Assembly: GCF_025660475.1 (NCBI RefSeq)
Contig: NZ_JAOUSF010000007.1
Coordinates: 1 to 64,000, forward strand
DNA: 64,000 bases
Source: Perspicuibacillus lycopersici
GTDB taxonomy: Bacteria > Bacillota > Bacilli > Bacillales > Caldibacillaceae
Direction of reading: 5' to 3'
The stretch's first letter is position 1, and each line of letters begins with the position of its first letter. This document shows positions 7,401 through 15,959 of the stretch, one piece after another. Made by a program: the position numbers and the translations under genes. The notes beneath the pieces are model-generated. The model was not told where the DNA came from, did no database searches, and worked only from the letters and a program-made list of their open reading frames with translations.

Positions 7401-8879
7401 TTAACGGAAAAAACTCCATAAGCTTTCCCCGATTTTCTCATACTTATTGTAAATTTCTTTGTATAGCATATAGTTTTCCATATTTGGATGGGTTACTTTT
7501 TCCTTTGGAAGGTTTTCTTTTATCGCAGCAAATGACTCCGCTTCCCCTATTGCAACTAGCGCTGTCCAAGCCGCTCCCCAAGCGGCATTATGATGGGTTT
7601 CTGATAAGTAAATATCTTGGCCAAAAACATCTGCCATAATTTGTACCCAAAGTTGAGAACGAGTTAATCCCCCATTTACCGTTATTTTTTTCGGAGGGCC
7701 AACTAAACGGGTTAACGATTTGCTGATTTGATAAATATTAAAGGCAATCCCTTCTAAAACCGCCCGAACTACATGCTCTCGCTTATGGCCGATAGCTAGC
7801 CCAAATAAATTTCCTTTTGCCTGTTGATTCCATAACGGTGCACGTTCTCCATTTATGTATGGATGAAAAATCAACCCACTTGCCCCCGGAGCCACGTGGT
7901 CTGCCTCATGTAGTAGCTGGTCATGAGTCCCGGAAAAGGATAAGAAATCTTTCACCCATTGTAATGCGATTCCCCCATTATTTGTCGGACCGCCAATAAT
8001 GGATGTGTCCTTCGTAAAGGCATATGTAAAGGTTCCCCGATTTTCATTAATTGGAAAGCCATTAGCAAATTGGCGAATTGCACCACTTGTACCAACCGAA
8101 ACATTTACTTCACCGGGTAAAATTGCACCACTTCCTAGATTGGCAAGCTGCCCATCGGCAGATCCAATCACAAATGGAAGCTTCCTAGAAATCCCTATAT
8201 CCTTTGCAATCTCATCATCGATATCGACCAATATTTCGGTCGGTGGAACAATGTCGGATAATTGTTCTTTTTGAACACCAACTATGGATAGAGCCTCTTC
8301 ATCCCAATCCAGGGTAGATAAATTCAAAAGACCGGTGGATGAAGCCATCGCATAATCAACTACTCGTTTGCCAAACCATTTATGTAAAATATATTCTTTA
8401 GCAGTCATAAAATATGCGGCATTTTCATATGGTGTAAATTGATTTTCCTTCATCCACAATAGTTTAAGGAAAGGTGACATCGGATGAATAGGGGTCCCTG
8501 TTTTTAAAAAGATAGAAGCTCCTATTGTATCCTTTACACTTTCTGCAATTTCACTACTTCTTCCATCCGACCATATCAACATATGCGATAGTGGTTCATA
8601 ATCTGCGTCTAAGCAAATTAACGAATGCATCGCACAGGATATCCCTACGCCTAATAATTCTCCCTGTGCAATACCTGCTTTTTCTATAACATCTCTTATC
8701 ATCGCAACCGCTGCTCGTTCTACTTCCTTTGGATCCTGCTCCACCCATCCCGCTTGCGGATAATAGGTAGTTAGCATCTGCTCAGCATCTGCTATTTGTT
8801 TTCCCTGAAGTGTAAACAAAACAGCCTTTACACTTGTTGTACCAATATCTAAGCCAATAATTAACCTTCTAGTCATCAT
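7401..8879 (-). CDS. gntK: gluconokinase, FGGY family
   Basis: FGGY carbohydrate kinase of 492 aa, predicted to phosphorylate D-gluconate to 6-phospho-D-gluconate in the cytoplasm. The N-terminal phosphate loop is DIGTTSVKAV (11-20). The signatures SCAMHSLI, TPIHPMSP, GSADGQLANLG and GGPTNNGGIALQW are those of B. subtilis-type GntK rather than xylulokinase. The first ATG has AAAGGA 8 nt upstream. It is the last gene of larA-SDR-larE-gntK. Together with gnd nearby it explains how an aldonate made by the LarA homologue would enter the pentose phosphate pathway. Xylulokinase is the main alternative, less likely. Confidence 0.85.
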   Translation of the reverse strand: MMTRRLIIGLDIGTTSVKAVLFTLQGKQIADAEQMLTTYYPQAGWVEQDPKEVERAAVAMIRDVIEKAGIAQGELLGVGISCAMHSLICLDADYEPLSHMLIWSDGRSSEIAESVKDTIGASIFLKTGTPIHPMSPFLKLLWMKENQFTPYENAAYFMTAKEYILHKWFGKRVVDYAMASSTGLLNLSTLDWDEEALSIVGVQKEQLSDIVPPTEILVDIDDEIAKDIGISRKLPFVIGSADGQLANLGSGAILPGEVNVSVGTSGAIRQFANGFPINENRGTFTYAFTKDTSIIGGPTNNGGIALQWVKDFLSFSGTHDQLLHEADHVAPGASGLIFHPYINGERAPLWNQQAKGNLFGLAIGHKREHVVRAVLEGIAFNIYQISKSLTRLVGPPKKITVNGGLTRSQLWVQIMADVFGQDIYLSETHHNAAWGAAWTALVAIGEAESFAAIKENLPKEKVTHPNMENYMLYKEIYNKYEKIGESLWSFFR

Positions 8880-8952
8880 TATCTACATCCTTTATTCATT
8901 CATTCTCGTTCTTTTTCGGTGACTATTGTAATGACTGCTTTCCCTTGGTTAA

Positions 8953-9756
8953 TTAGGATGACAGTGCTTTGTTCATACTTCCACTCTGATAGCCAATTAA
9001 ATCCAATGTGATATATTTATATCCAAATTCTTGGAGTTTATCGGAAATTGGCTGGTGATTTTCTAATACAAATGCCATATCCTCTGGATTAACTTCTATT
9101 CTAGCTATGTCCTGATGTGTCCTTACCCGCACTTGACGTAAGCCAAGGGATTTTAAAAATGCTTCTGAAAGATCAATTCTCGTTAGTTTTTCAATAGTAA
9201 TTTTCTCGCCATAGGCAATGCGAGAGGATAAGCATGCAAACGATGGCTTATTCCAAGTAGGCAATCCCATCTCACGGGAAAGCTCGCGAATTTCCTCCTT
9301 AAACAAGTTTGCTTCCTGTAAAGGACCACGAACACCCTTCTCCTTTGCTGCACGCATCCCTGGTCGAAATTCATTCATATCATCTGCGATCACCCCATAA
9401 ACCACATTTTGAAATCCATTTTCTTTCATGATCGGGATGATTTGATTAAATAAACTATGCTTACAAAAGTAGCAGCGATTTTTATTATTTTCCGTATACC
9501 CGGGAATTGCCAATTCTGATGTTGCAATTATGCGGTGCTGGGCACCTATATGCACTGCCAGCTTCTTCGCCTCTAACAGTTCACTTGTTGGATAGGTTTC
9601 CGAATCAGCAGTTACCGCGAGCACATTTTCCGAACCTAAAGTATCTATGGCCACCTTTAATAAAAAGGTACTGTCGACTCCTCCAGAAAAGGCAACAACA
9701 ACATTCCCCATTTCCTCAAGAATGGACGTTAACTTCTCGTATTTTTCCGTTAACAT
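8953..9756 (-). CDS. larE: LarE, nickel-pincer cofactor sulfur-transfer protein
   Basis: ATP-dependent sacrificial sulfur transferase of the PP-loop family. It adenylates and thiolates the pyridinium dicarboxylate made by LarB on the way to the nickel-pincer nucleotide of LarA. From the ATG at 9756 the PP-loop SGGVDST lies at about 24-30. A CYFC pair (95/98) and Cys175 in the PSFACLSSR motif, matching the sacrificial Cys176 of Lactobacillus LarE, are visible. The ATG is favoured over TTG 9762 by AGGAG with 7-nt spacing. It sits between the SDR and gntK, in the larA operon rather than with larB/larC. Confidence 0.93.
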   Translation of the reverse strand: MLTEKYEKLTSILEEMGNVVVAFSGGVDSTFLLKVAIDTLGSENVLAVTADSETYPTSELLEAKKLAVHIGAQHRIIATSELAIPGYTENNKNRCYFCKHSLFNQIIPIMKENGFQNVVYGVIADDMNEFRPGMRAAKEKGVRGPLQEANLFKEEIRELSREMGLPTWNKPSFACLSSRIAYGEKITIEKLTRIDLSEAFLKSLGLRQVRVRTHQDIARIEVNPEDMAFVLENHQPISDKLQEFGYKYITLDLIGYQSGSMNKALSS

Positions 9757-9810
9757 TGCCAATCTCCTCTCTTTGGAAAAACTCCAGCTTCCTTATCTAT
9801 ATATTTTTCT

Positions 9811-10581
9811 TTATATGGTCATACTTCCGAATCCGCCATCCACCCGGATAAAGGTTCCTGTAACAAAGCCGGACGCTTTATCAGACGCAAGGTAAACAGT
9901 GGCACCTTGTAATTCCTCTGGCTCACCGAAGCGTTTCATCGGGGTATGATTCATAATCGCTGCAGTTCTTTCTTCATCTAAAATTTTCCGGTTTTGCTCA
10001 GCCGGGAAAAATCCTGGTATTATCGCGTTTACACGAATCCCATATGGCGCAAATTCTCTTGCTAAAAATTGTGTTACACTATTTACTCCTGCCTTCGAAG
10101 CCGAATAAGTAAATACACGAGATAACGGAGGTGCAGAAGAAACAGAGGAAATATTGATTATGCTCCCTTTTTTTCCCTGTGCAATCATTCGTTTTGCAAA
10201 GGTTTGAATCGAGAATACAAGCCCTTTTAAATTTACATCCATGATGTCATCCCATTCTTCTTCGGTTAATTCAGAGAATGGCGTAGAGCTATTTTTCCCC
10301 GGTGCATTAAGCACAATATCCCAAATCCCCGACCAGTCCTCTATCGCCTGTGCTACCTTCGTAATATCCTCTGTTTTACTTACATCTGCTTGAAATGATT
10401 TTGCAATCCCGCCAGCAGCAATTATTTCTTCTGTCACCGCTTCGGCTTTTTCGAAATTACGACCGACAATTGCTACTTTTGCTCCATGTTCTGCTAGTGC
10501 TTTTGCCATCACACTTCCTAAAGTGCTATTTCCACCGATTGCCACAGCCGTTTTCCCCGTTAAATCAAATAATTTACTCAT
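9811..10581 (-). CDS. SDR oxidoreductase, probable D-mannonate oxidoreductase (fructuronate reductase)
   Basis: Classical short-chain dehydrogenase of 256 aa: cofactor loop GGNSTLGS (16-23), NAP at 92-94, catalytic Ser about 146, Tyr159 and Lys163 (YSASK). The segments LNAPGKN, PGFF (189-192) with QNR (196-198), and the C-terminal GxDGGF-like end resemble the B. subtilis YjmF/UxuB SDR that interconverts D-fructuronate and D-mannonate. RBS GGGGGAGA. It is 16 bp downstream of larA and upstream of larE in one transcription unit. With uxaC in the same region, the fructuronate-to-mannonate step is the natural assignment. Gluconate 5-dehydrogenase-like activity is the alternative. Confidence 0.8.
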   Translation of the reverse strand: MSKLFDLTGKTAVAIGGNSTLGSVMAKALAEHGAKVAIVGRNFEKAEAVTEEIIAAGGIAKSFQADVSKTEDITKVAQAIEDWSGIWDIVLNAPGKNSSTPFSELTEEEWDDIMDVNLKGLVFSIQTFAKRMIAQGKKGSIINISSVSSAPPLSRVFTYSASKAGVNSVTQFLAREFAPYGIRVNAIIPGFFPAEQNRKILDEERTAAIMNHTPMKRFGEPEELQGATVYLASDKASGFVTGTFIRVDGGFGSMTI

Positions 10582-10596
10582 AGCTCTCCCCCATTA

Positions 10597-11865
10597 TTAT
10601 TTTAGATTTCCTTCTTCATTAAAAGATAAATCATATACATCCGAAATCTGCTCTAAGTTCGGATGGTTGTTCACATAGTCCAATAACGCCTCCGAAACCT
10701 CAATTTCTCCAACTTTTAGTGTATTTTGTATCCGTACAAGCTTCACCTTTGTGAAATCAAAAATATTACATGTTTTCACTGCCGCTTGGATTGCTAGCTT
10801 ATCATTCGGTAATGCAGTCGAAATATGGGTTGGTCCAACAACGGTAGAGGTTAATCCATTCGCATAGGTTGCTTCTCGGTCCATTTTGTCGACTAGCCGC
10901 TGTGTGGTAAAATCAGCTGTCCCTACACCGTTGGCATTTCCTTCCGTTTCCTCTGTTAAATCAAGGACAACCATTTTCGTTACTTCTGGTCCACCGTATG
11001 CATAAGGAGTAGGATATCTCCCCGTTACATTCGGGTCCATTCCATCCCCACTGATGTTTTTTCCAATTTGATCGATTACAAGCACATCAATCTGGTCAAA
11101 AAACAGCTTTGGTAATAAACTTTTTGCTAATTTTTGTAACTCCGGTTCCTTTTCTTCAATTTCCTCTGATGCTAGTACGGCAACTTTTGCTACCTTATCA
11201 AAGGAATTTTCAACCGTCGCTACTGCAAATAAGAATGGCATTTTTGCAAGCGCGATTTTTGCCATTGCCGGTACATGCTCTGCCATATGTTTAAAACCAA
11301 GCTGATGACATGCCTCTGCTCCCTTTTGCTTTCCTAAACCGATACTAATCATCTTCATAACGCCGCTTTCGACCTTTCCGCGAAATGCGGTATGCGGTTT
11401 CACTCGATTGATTACGACAATGCCATCCGCCTTGGATGCATATTTATCTATGTACACTGGTAGACCATTTTCTAGCTCTCCAATTTTTACTACCTCCATT
11501 GAGGAGCGAATTTCACACCCAACACTGTCTTCTGTTACTCCAAGATGGGCAAGTACTGCTTTCTGGCCTGCTGCGGTTGCCCCACCGTGGCTACCCATCG
11601 AAGGTACGATAAAAGGCTTGGCACCAAGTTCCTGAAGAAATTCCACTGTAATCCTAGTCATTTCCACTAATTGGTCAATCCCTCTACTACCTACCGCAAT
11701 GGCAACCTCCATTCCTGGCTTTATCCTATTTTTAATAGCTTCCTTATCTAATTCCTGTCGTAATGCTTCTGAAAAATTATCAACTGCTGTTGGGTCAAAT
11801 GTTTGTTTTACTTTTGCCATTTTAGGAAGTGGTATATCTTTTAATAATTCTTGCAAAATACCCAT
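10597..11865 (-). CDS. LarA-family nickel-pincer racemase/epimerase, candidate D-gluconate/D-mannonate 2-epimerase
   Basis: DUF2088 / LarA superfamily enzyme, 422 aa from ATG 11865 (SD AAAGGAG). Lactate racemase LarA uses a nickel-pincer nucleotide tethered to a Lys and three His. Plausible counterparts here are His93 (MGSHGG), His158 (VKPHT), Lys171 (ESGVMKM) and His187 (ACHQ). The superfamily is known to include racemases of other 2-hydroxy acids and D-gluconate 2-epimerases (GntE). The surrounding uronate isomerase, fructuronate reductase, gluconokinase and 6PG dehydrogenase favour aldonate C2 epimerisation over lactate racemisation; that substrate call is inference. First gene of its operon, just inside an operator palindrome. 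Confidence 0.85.
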   Translation of the reverse strand: MGILQELLKDIPLPKMAKVKQTFDPTAVDNFSEALRQELDKEAIKNRIKPGMEVAIAVGSRGIDQLVEMTRITVEFLQELGAKPFIVPSMGSHGGATAAGQKAVLAHLGVTEDSVGCEIRSSMEVVKIGELENGLPVYIDKYASKADGIVVINRVKPHTAFRGKVESGVMKMISIGLGKQKGAEACHQLGFKHMAEHVPAMAKIALAKMPFLFAVATVENSFDKVAKVAVLASEEIEEKEPELQKLAKSLLPKLFFDQIDVLVIDQIGKNISGDGMDPNVTGRYPTPYAYGGPEVTKMVVLDLTEETEGNANGVGTADFTTQRLVDKMDREATYANGLTSTVVGPTHISTALPNDKLAIQAAVKTCNIFDFTKVKLVRIQNTLKVGEIEVSEALLDYVNNHPNLEQISDVYDLSFNEEGNLK

Positions 11866-11960
11866 AATCAGTAGCACTCCTTTATTTACTTATTCGGTTT
11901 ATCTGATTGGTTCATTTCATCCATCGATACAAAAAATAATCTTGAATTGTAAGGGATTAC

Positions 11961-11990
11961 ATTATAAGCTATTCTAATAAGAATTTTCAT
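11961..11990 (-). promoter_or_regulatory. candidate promoter of the larA operon
   Basis: Perfect -10 TATAAT (11961-11966) on the minus strand, with a weak -35 (TGAAAA at 17-bp spacing, 11984-11989). It lies between the palindrome at 12008-12034 and the larA start, so the operator would be just upstream of the -35. Confidence 0.5.
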
Positions 11991-12007
11991 TTACTTTCCG
12001 TTACCCT

Positions 12008-12034
12008 AATAATTTGTTTGGCAAACAAATTATT
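12008..12034. promoter_or_regulatory. ROK-repressor operator O1 (larA side)
   Basis: Perfect 27-bp palindrome with arms AATAATTTGTTTG / CAAACAAATTATT around one central base. Its core TTTGTTTGGCAAACAAA is nearly identical to the 18880 site and resembles XylR-type ROK operators. It lies in the larA/ROK divergent spacer. Confidence 0.75.
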
Positions 12035-12145
12035 TATTTTAGTTTAGTATTCTTTGGTTTCTTCGTCAATAATAAATTATGGTGAATACTATACAAACAC
12101 ACTGTCCCTACTACTTTTTATTATGATTTCTAAACTAAAATTACC

Positions 12146-12172
12146 TTGCAAAACTGGTTTTTCTGATATACT
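12146..12172 (+). promoter_or_regulatory. candidate promoter of the ROK repressor gene
   Basis: TTGCAA (12146-12151) and TATACT (12167-12172), spaced a short 15 bp, precede the ROK gene. Operator O2 starts 7 bp further on, the arrangement expected for autorepression. Confidence 0.45.
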
Positions 12173-12178
12173 TTATTT

Positions 12179-12207
12179 AAATAATTTGTTTACTGAACAA
12201 ATTATTT
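12179..12207. promoter_or_regulatory. ROK-repressor operator O2 (autoregulatory)
   Basis: Palindrome with 12-bp perfect arms AAATAATTTGTT / AACAAATTATTT and a 5-bp centre. The half-site spacing is the same as in O1 and O3. It lies between the candidate promoter and the start of the ROK gene. Confidence 0.72.
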
Positions 12208-12245
12208 ATTTTATCTTTATTGAATGTATTTAAAGGAGTAAGCAA

Positions 12246-13412
12246 ATGGTCATTGGAGATAGTGCCTATATAAAAAAAATAAATCGAAGTTTAATTTTGC
12301 AAAAGATTATCGAGCATGAATACATATCACGGGCAGACTTGTCTAAAATTACCGGATTAAATAAAGCAACGATTTCTGTTCAGGTAGCAGACTTATTGGA
12401 CGAGGGGCTAATCGTAGAGACACAGCAAGAACATAATAATGTTGGTAGACGACCGATTATGCTATCGATTAATGAACAGGCAGGCTTTGTTTTAGGGGTC
12501 GATTTTAATTATCAGCAACTCATGTATACAGTCTCGAATCTGAAGGGAATTTCCGTACAACAACAAACCGTAGTACTAGAATCTGAGGCGTATGAAACCG
12601 TAATCGAACAGCTTATCGAGGATATTCATCGTTATCAAGCAAACTATGCTGACAGTCGCTATGGTTTAGTTTCTGTTACAATTGGTGTCCACGGAACAGT
12701 GAATAAAGAAACAGAGAGCATTCGCTTCTTTCCAGCATATAATTGGCATCAAAAAAATATAAAAACGGATTTAGAGAAAGCGCTCGATATTCCGATTGCC
12801 ATTGAAAATAATGCGAATTTATCGGCATATGCAGAAAAGGTATACCACTACCATGAAAGTACCAATCTTCTCAGTGTCATTTTAACCTCTGGCATTGGTT
12901 CTGGAATTATTATCGACGGAAATGTCCATAAAGGGTATCATGGCTATGCTGGCGAAATGGGACATATGATTATTTCTCCAGATGGAGAGCTTTGTCGTTG
13001 TGGAAACCATGGTTGCTGGGAGCTTTATGCCTCTGAGCCAAAGTTTCTCGAAAAGCTAGCAATTGCCTTAAACTTACCGAGTATTACAATTGCTGAAGTA
13101 GAAACATTACGGGACGAAAATAATCCGGTTGTATGCGAGCATTTCGAACGATTACTTCATTATTTATCTATTGGCTTGAATAATGTTATTAATTTATACA
13201 ATCCAGAAACAATCGTATTAAATAGTCGACTATTGCATGTATTCCCAAATAGCATTGATAGGATTACCGAACATCTTCCCTCCTCTGTCAGCCAATATCG
13301 GGAAATTACGCTCTCCCAGCTAGGTAACAATGCATGTGGGATGGGAGCTTGCGCACTCGGTATCCAGCACTTTTTAGATGTTAGTGAAATGAGAGTAAAA
13401 GCTGCCGGATAA
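12246..13412 (+). CDS. ROK-family transcriptional repressor (XylR/NagC type)
   Basis: 388-aa ROK regulator. A winged helix-turn-helix spans about 12-65 (SRADLSKITGLNKATISVQVADLL is the recognition region), then a GRRP linker and a ROK sugar-kinase-like domain. That domain has the zinc motif CRCGNHGCWE and the segment ENNANLSAYAE. RBS AAAGGAG, 7-nt spacing. It is the only plus-strand gene in the accessory region, divergent from larA, with palindromes on both sides. It probably represses the larA and uxaC units and itself, with a sugar or sugar acid from the pathway as inducer; the ligand is unknown. Confidence 0.9.
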   Translation: MVIGDSAYIKKINRSLILQKIIEHEYISRADLSKITGLNKATISVQVADLLDEGLIVETQQEHNNVGRRPIMLSINEQAGFVLGVDFNYQQLMYTVSNLKGISVQQQTVVLESEAYETVIEQLIEDIHRYQANYADSRYGLVSVTIGVHGTVNKETESIRFFPAYNWHQKNIKTDLEKALDIPIAIENNANLSAYAEKVYHYHESTNLLSVILTSGIGSGIIIDGNVHKGYHGYAGEMGHMIISPDGELCRCGNHGCWELYASEPKFLEKLAIALNLPSITIAEVETLRDENNPVVCEHFERLLHYLSIGLNNVINLYNPETIVLNSRLLHVFPNSIDRITEHLPSSVSQYREITLSQLGNNACGMGACALGIQHFLDVSEMRVKAAG

Positions 13413-13463
13413 CTACCCTTGAAAAGGCGTGTCGATTCCTGTTAACCGCACGCCGTTCTTTCC

Positions 13464-13943
13464 TTATGACTCGTTATAATGAATTACCTTCCACACCTCC
13501 GCATATACCTTCTTCAATGGGATGCGATGTGTTTCTGCAATTTGTTTACAATCCTCATATTCAGGAGAAATTTGAATCGTTTCCCCATTCCAAAGACCTT
13601 CTTTTACCTTAACTTGTCCCCAAATCGTATCTATAGTTATAAACTTCCGCTCCATACGATGAACAGTAATAGGATAGTAGCGGACCCCTAGCGTTGTTGT
13701 TTCATTGAATAATATTTCCTTCATTTTCTCTAACAAATGCTGTCCACATAGCAGCTGTACTTGAACCCCTGGCCGGTTTTTTTTCATATAGATTGGTGTA
13801 TAAAATACATCATTTGCCCCCGCTTCAAAGAGGAGATCCATTACATAGCCAAGCCATTCTCCGGGCGTATCGTCCAAATTAATTTCCATTTTTATCATTT
13901 GATCATCAATATGCTCACGATTCGGAGGGAGATTATTTTTCAT
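13464..13943 (-). CDS. larC2: LarC C-terminal part (LarC2) as a separate protein
   Basis: 159 aa corresponding to the C-terminal domain of LarC, the CTP-dependent cyclometallase that inserts nickel into the pincer cofactor. The marker segment NLDDTPGEWLGYVMDLLFEA (about 22-41) and the following GANDVFYTPIYMKKNRPG are present. It has its own start and SD (AAAGGAG). In many genomes larC is one gene or two overlapping frames joined by programmed frameshift; here larB separates it from larC1. Last gene of larC1-larB-larC2. Confidence 0.9.
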   Translation of the reverse strand: MKNNLPPNREHIDDQMIKMEINLDDTPGEWLGYVMDLLFEAGANDVFYTPIYMKKNRPGVQVQLLCGQHLLEKMKEILFNETTTLGVRYYPITVHRMERKFITIDTIWGQVKVKEGLWNGETIQISPEYEDCKQIAETHRIPLKKVYAEVWKVIHYNES

Positions 13944-13968
13944 TTAATTACTCCTTTCCTGCAAATCC

Positions 13969-14715
13969 TTAGCCTTTGGAGGCTAGTCGATCAATTAGTG
14001 CAGCATTGTATCCGCCGCCAAAGCCATTATCGATATTTACCACACTGATTCCAGAAGCACATGAATTGAGCATTGTCAGTAGGGCTGATAAACCATGAAA
14101 ATTGGCTCCATATCCGATACTAGTTGGAACGGCAATGACTGGATGGGATACGAGTCCGCCTACCACGCTTGGCAACGCCCCCTCCATACCGGCAACCACA
14201 ACAGAAACGGTTGCATGTTGAATGGCGTCCAGCTGATCAAATAGCCGATGGATTCCTGCTACACCGACATCATAAAATCGCTTTACATTGCAGCCAAGCA
14301 CCTCTGCTGTTAATGCAGCCTCCTCTGCCACCTTCAAATCAGACGTTCCTGCACAAATTACGGCAATATATCCTTTCGATTCATCATATGTGATCGGTTG
14401 ATTTTTCCAATATACTAAATGAGAAATCTCGCTATAGGTAAATTCGGGATGCTTTTTAATAATTGCCACTGCCGCCTCCTCCGTGACGCGAGTAATCAAT
14501 ACTTCCTCCTCTCTTGCCTTTATTGCCTCGAGAATGGAAATGATTTGTTCGACTGTCTTTCCCTCACCATAAATAATTTCTGGAAAGCCTTGGCGTTTCT
14601 TTCTATGATGATCTACTTTTGCAAACCCTAAATCTTCGTATAATGCTAATTTCTTTTTTGCTTCATCGATATTTAATTCCCCTTGTTGCACTTGCTTTAA
14701 AATAGTTTCTATCAT
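13969..14715 (-). CDS. larB: LarB, pyridinium-3,5-biscarboxylate synthase
   Basis: LarB, 248 aa, carboxylates and hydrolyses nicotinic acid adenine dinucleotide, the first step of nickel-pincer nucleotide synthesis. The C-terminal two thirds is PurE-like: AVICAGTSDLKVAEEA, the GVAGIHRL segment, GMEGALPSVVGGL and SIGYGANFHG. An N-terminal helical region spans about 1-60. RBS GAGG. The gene lies between the two halves of larC, 25 bp before larC2 and 50 bp after larC1. Confidence 0.95.
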   Translation of the reverse strand: MIETILKQVQQGELNIDEAKKKLALYEDLGFAKVDHHRKKRQGFPEIIYGEGKTVEQIISILEAIKAREEEVLITRVTEEAAVAIIKKHPEFTYSEISHLVYWKNQPITYDESKGYIAVICAGTSDLKVAEEAALTAEVLGCNVKRFYDVGVAGIHRLFDQLDAIQHATVSVVVAGMEGALPSVVGGLVSHPVIAVPTSIGYGANFHGLSALLTMLNSCASGISVVNIDNGFGGGYNAALIDRLASKG

Positions 14716-14765
14716 ATTAGTACCTCATTTATCCAATCATATATTCATTAATGTTCCTTATTTCA

Positions 14766-15824
14766 TCATTTGCCAATAACAACCCGCAATACATTCGGAT
14801 GCTCCGGAAAAGTTTTCATTCCTGCTCCATAACCAATCGATTGCACTTGCATGGACGGCATTGTAGAAAACTTAGTTGCTAATACAGCTGCGATTGCAGC
14901 ACCGGTAGGAGTAGTTAATTCTCCTTTAATTTCGCTTTGAACAATTGGAACACCAAGTAATATTTCTAATGTCGCTGGTGCTGGGACCGGATAGATACCA
15001 TGATCAATATGAATTTTTCCTGAGCCGACTGGAATTGGTGCAGATATAATTTCATCAATTCTTAAATAATCGATCAAAATTGCAGTTCCGACGATATCAA
15101 TAATTGAATCAACCGCTCCGACCTCATGAAAATGTACCTTTTCCAATGGTACCCCATGAATTTTCCCTTCGGCTTCTCCGATTTTTTTAAATATATTTAT
15201 GGCAATTGCTTTTACATTATCTGATAAGGCAGCTGCTTCAATCATGTTTACAATATCCAGATAGGCACGATGATGATCATGTATATGCCCATGGTGATGA
15301 TGGTGATCATGCGTATGTTTATGCTCGTGGTGATGGTGATGATGAACTGCTTCGGTATGTATATCTTTCTGATCTGCATTATGAGCATGTCCATTTTTGT
15401 GTTCCTCATGGCTGTGGTCATGGTTATGTGAATGTGTATGTCCTACATGGCTGTATCGATGCTCATGAATGGGTATATGTTCCCCATGGCTGTGCGCATG
15501 CTCATGTATTAGTTCATGATCCTCATGACTGTGCGGATGTTTATGTAACAGTGTTTGTTCCTCATGGTCGTGCGCATGCGAATGATGTGTATGCGCTTTA
15601 TCTTTAGCGTGAACAAATTCCTCTGAAAGCAATTCAACATCAAACTTTGTACTAGAAATACCGTTCTTCACAACCTTCATTACCGACAAACGATATTCAT
15701 CCATTATTTGCAGCTTTTTCAATTCCTTTTCCAAATAGGAAAAGTCTCCTCCAGCATCAAGCAATGCGCCAATCATCATATCACCACTTATTCCGGAAAA
15801 ACAATCCAAATATAAAATCGTCAT
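14766..15824 (-). CDS. larC1: LarC N-terminal part (LarC1) with very long His-rich insert
   Basis: 352 aa, N-terminal domain of nickel insertase LarC: LYLDCFSGISGDM at the N-terminus, HFHEVGAVDSIIDIVGTA and ELTTPTGAAIAAVL in the core. It stops after the VLRVVIGK segment, where single-chain LarC would continue. Residues 72-185 are a low-complexity insert with 48 histidines, including four 13-residue repeats, probably a nickel store. The ATG at 15824 has GAGGGGAG upstream. A promoter precedes it (15864-15892), after the gnd terminator, so larC1-larB-larC2 is a separate unit. It needs the LarC2 chain for a complete enzyme. Confidence 0.93.
   Translation of the reverse strand: MTILYLDCFSGISGDMMIGALLDAGGDFSYLEKELKKLQIMDEYRLSVMKVVKNGISSTKFDVELLSEEFVHAKDKAHTHHSHAHDHEEQTLLHKHPHSHEDHELIHEHAHSHGEHIPIHEHRYSHVGHTHSHNHDHSHEEHKNGHAHNADQKDIHTEAVHHHHHHEHKHTHDHHHHHGHIHDHHRAYLDIVNMIEAAALSDNVKAIAINIFKKIGEAEGKIHGVPLEKVHFHEVGAVDSIIDIVGTAILIDYLRIDEIISAPIPVGSGKIHIDHGIYPVPAPATLEILLGVPIVQSEIKGELTTPTGAAIAAVLATKFSTMPSMQVQSIGYGAGMKTFPEHPNVLRVVIGK
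15396..15551 (-). repeat. four tandem 39-bp coding repeats (His-rich, 13 aa each) inside larC1
   Basis: Residues 92-143 of LarC1 divide into four 13-residue units: LLHKHPHSHEDHE, LIHEHAHSHGEHI, PIHEHRYSHVGHT and HSHNHDHSHEEHK. The units share the xIHEHxxSHxxHx pattern, pointing to expansion by in-frame duplication. Confidence 0.75.
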
Positions 15825-15863
15825 ACTTAGCGCTCCCCTCAGGCAATTATATTTTGTACATCT

Positions 15864-15892
15864 ACTATATCTAGAACAAAGGAAATTTTCAA
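15864..15892 (-). promoter_or_regulatory. promoter of larC1-larB-larC2
   Basis: TTGAAA (15887-15892), a 17-bp spacer and TATAGT (15864-15869) on the minus strand, 40 bp before larC1. No ROK-type palindrome is seen here, so the unit may be expressed independently of the sugar-acid genes. Confidence 0.62.
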
Positions 15893-15907
15893 AATTATTG
15901 TCTTAAC

Positions 15908-15943
15908 AAAAAAAGCAGTCTTTGAAAATACTTCAAAAACTGC
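15908..15943 (-). terminator. gnd terminator
   Basis: Stem GCAGTTTTTGAA / TTCAAAGACTGC followed by TTTTTTT on the minus strand, directly after the gnd stop. Confidence 0.85.
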
Positions 15944-15959
15944 CTGATTGATCTAATCA

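Noticed and set aside
12040..12145. Catabolite-repression (cre) site search near larA, the ROK gene and uxaC
   Set aside because: No convincing match to the cre consensus was found by eye, so none is reported.
15206..15607. Plus-strand ORF of 133 aa rich in His/Asp/Tyr/Gly repeats
   Set aside because: It is the antisense shadow of the His-rich repeats in larC1; codon periodicity and homology support the minus-strand gene.
13464..15824. Programmed frameshift joining larC1 and larC2
   Set aside because: larB lies between the two and each has its own start and SD, so a frameshift cannot join them.
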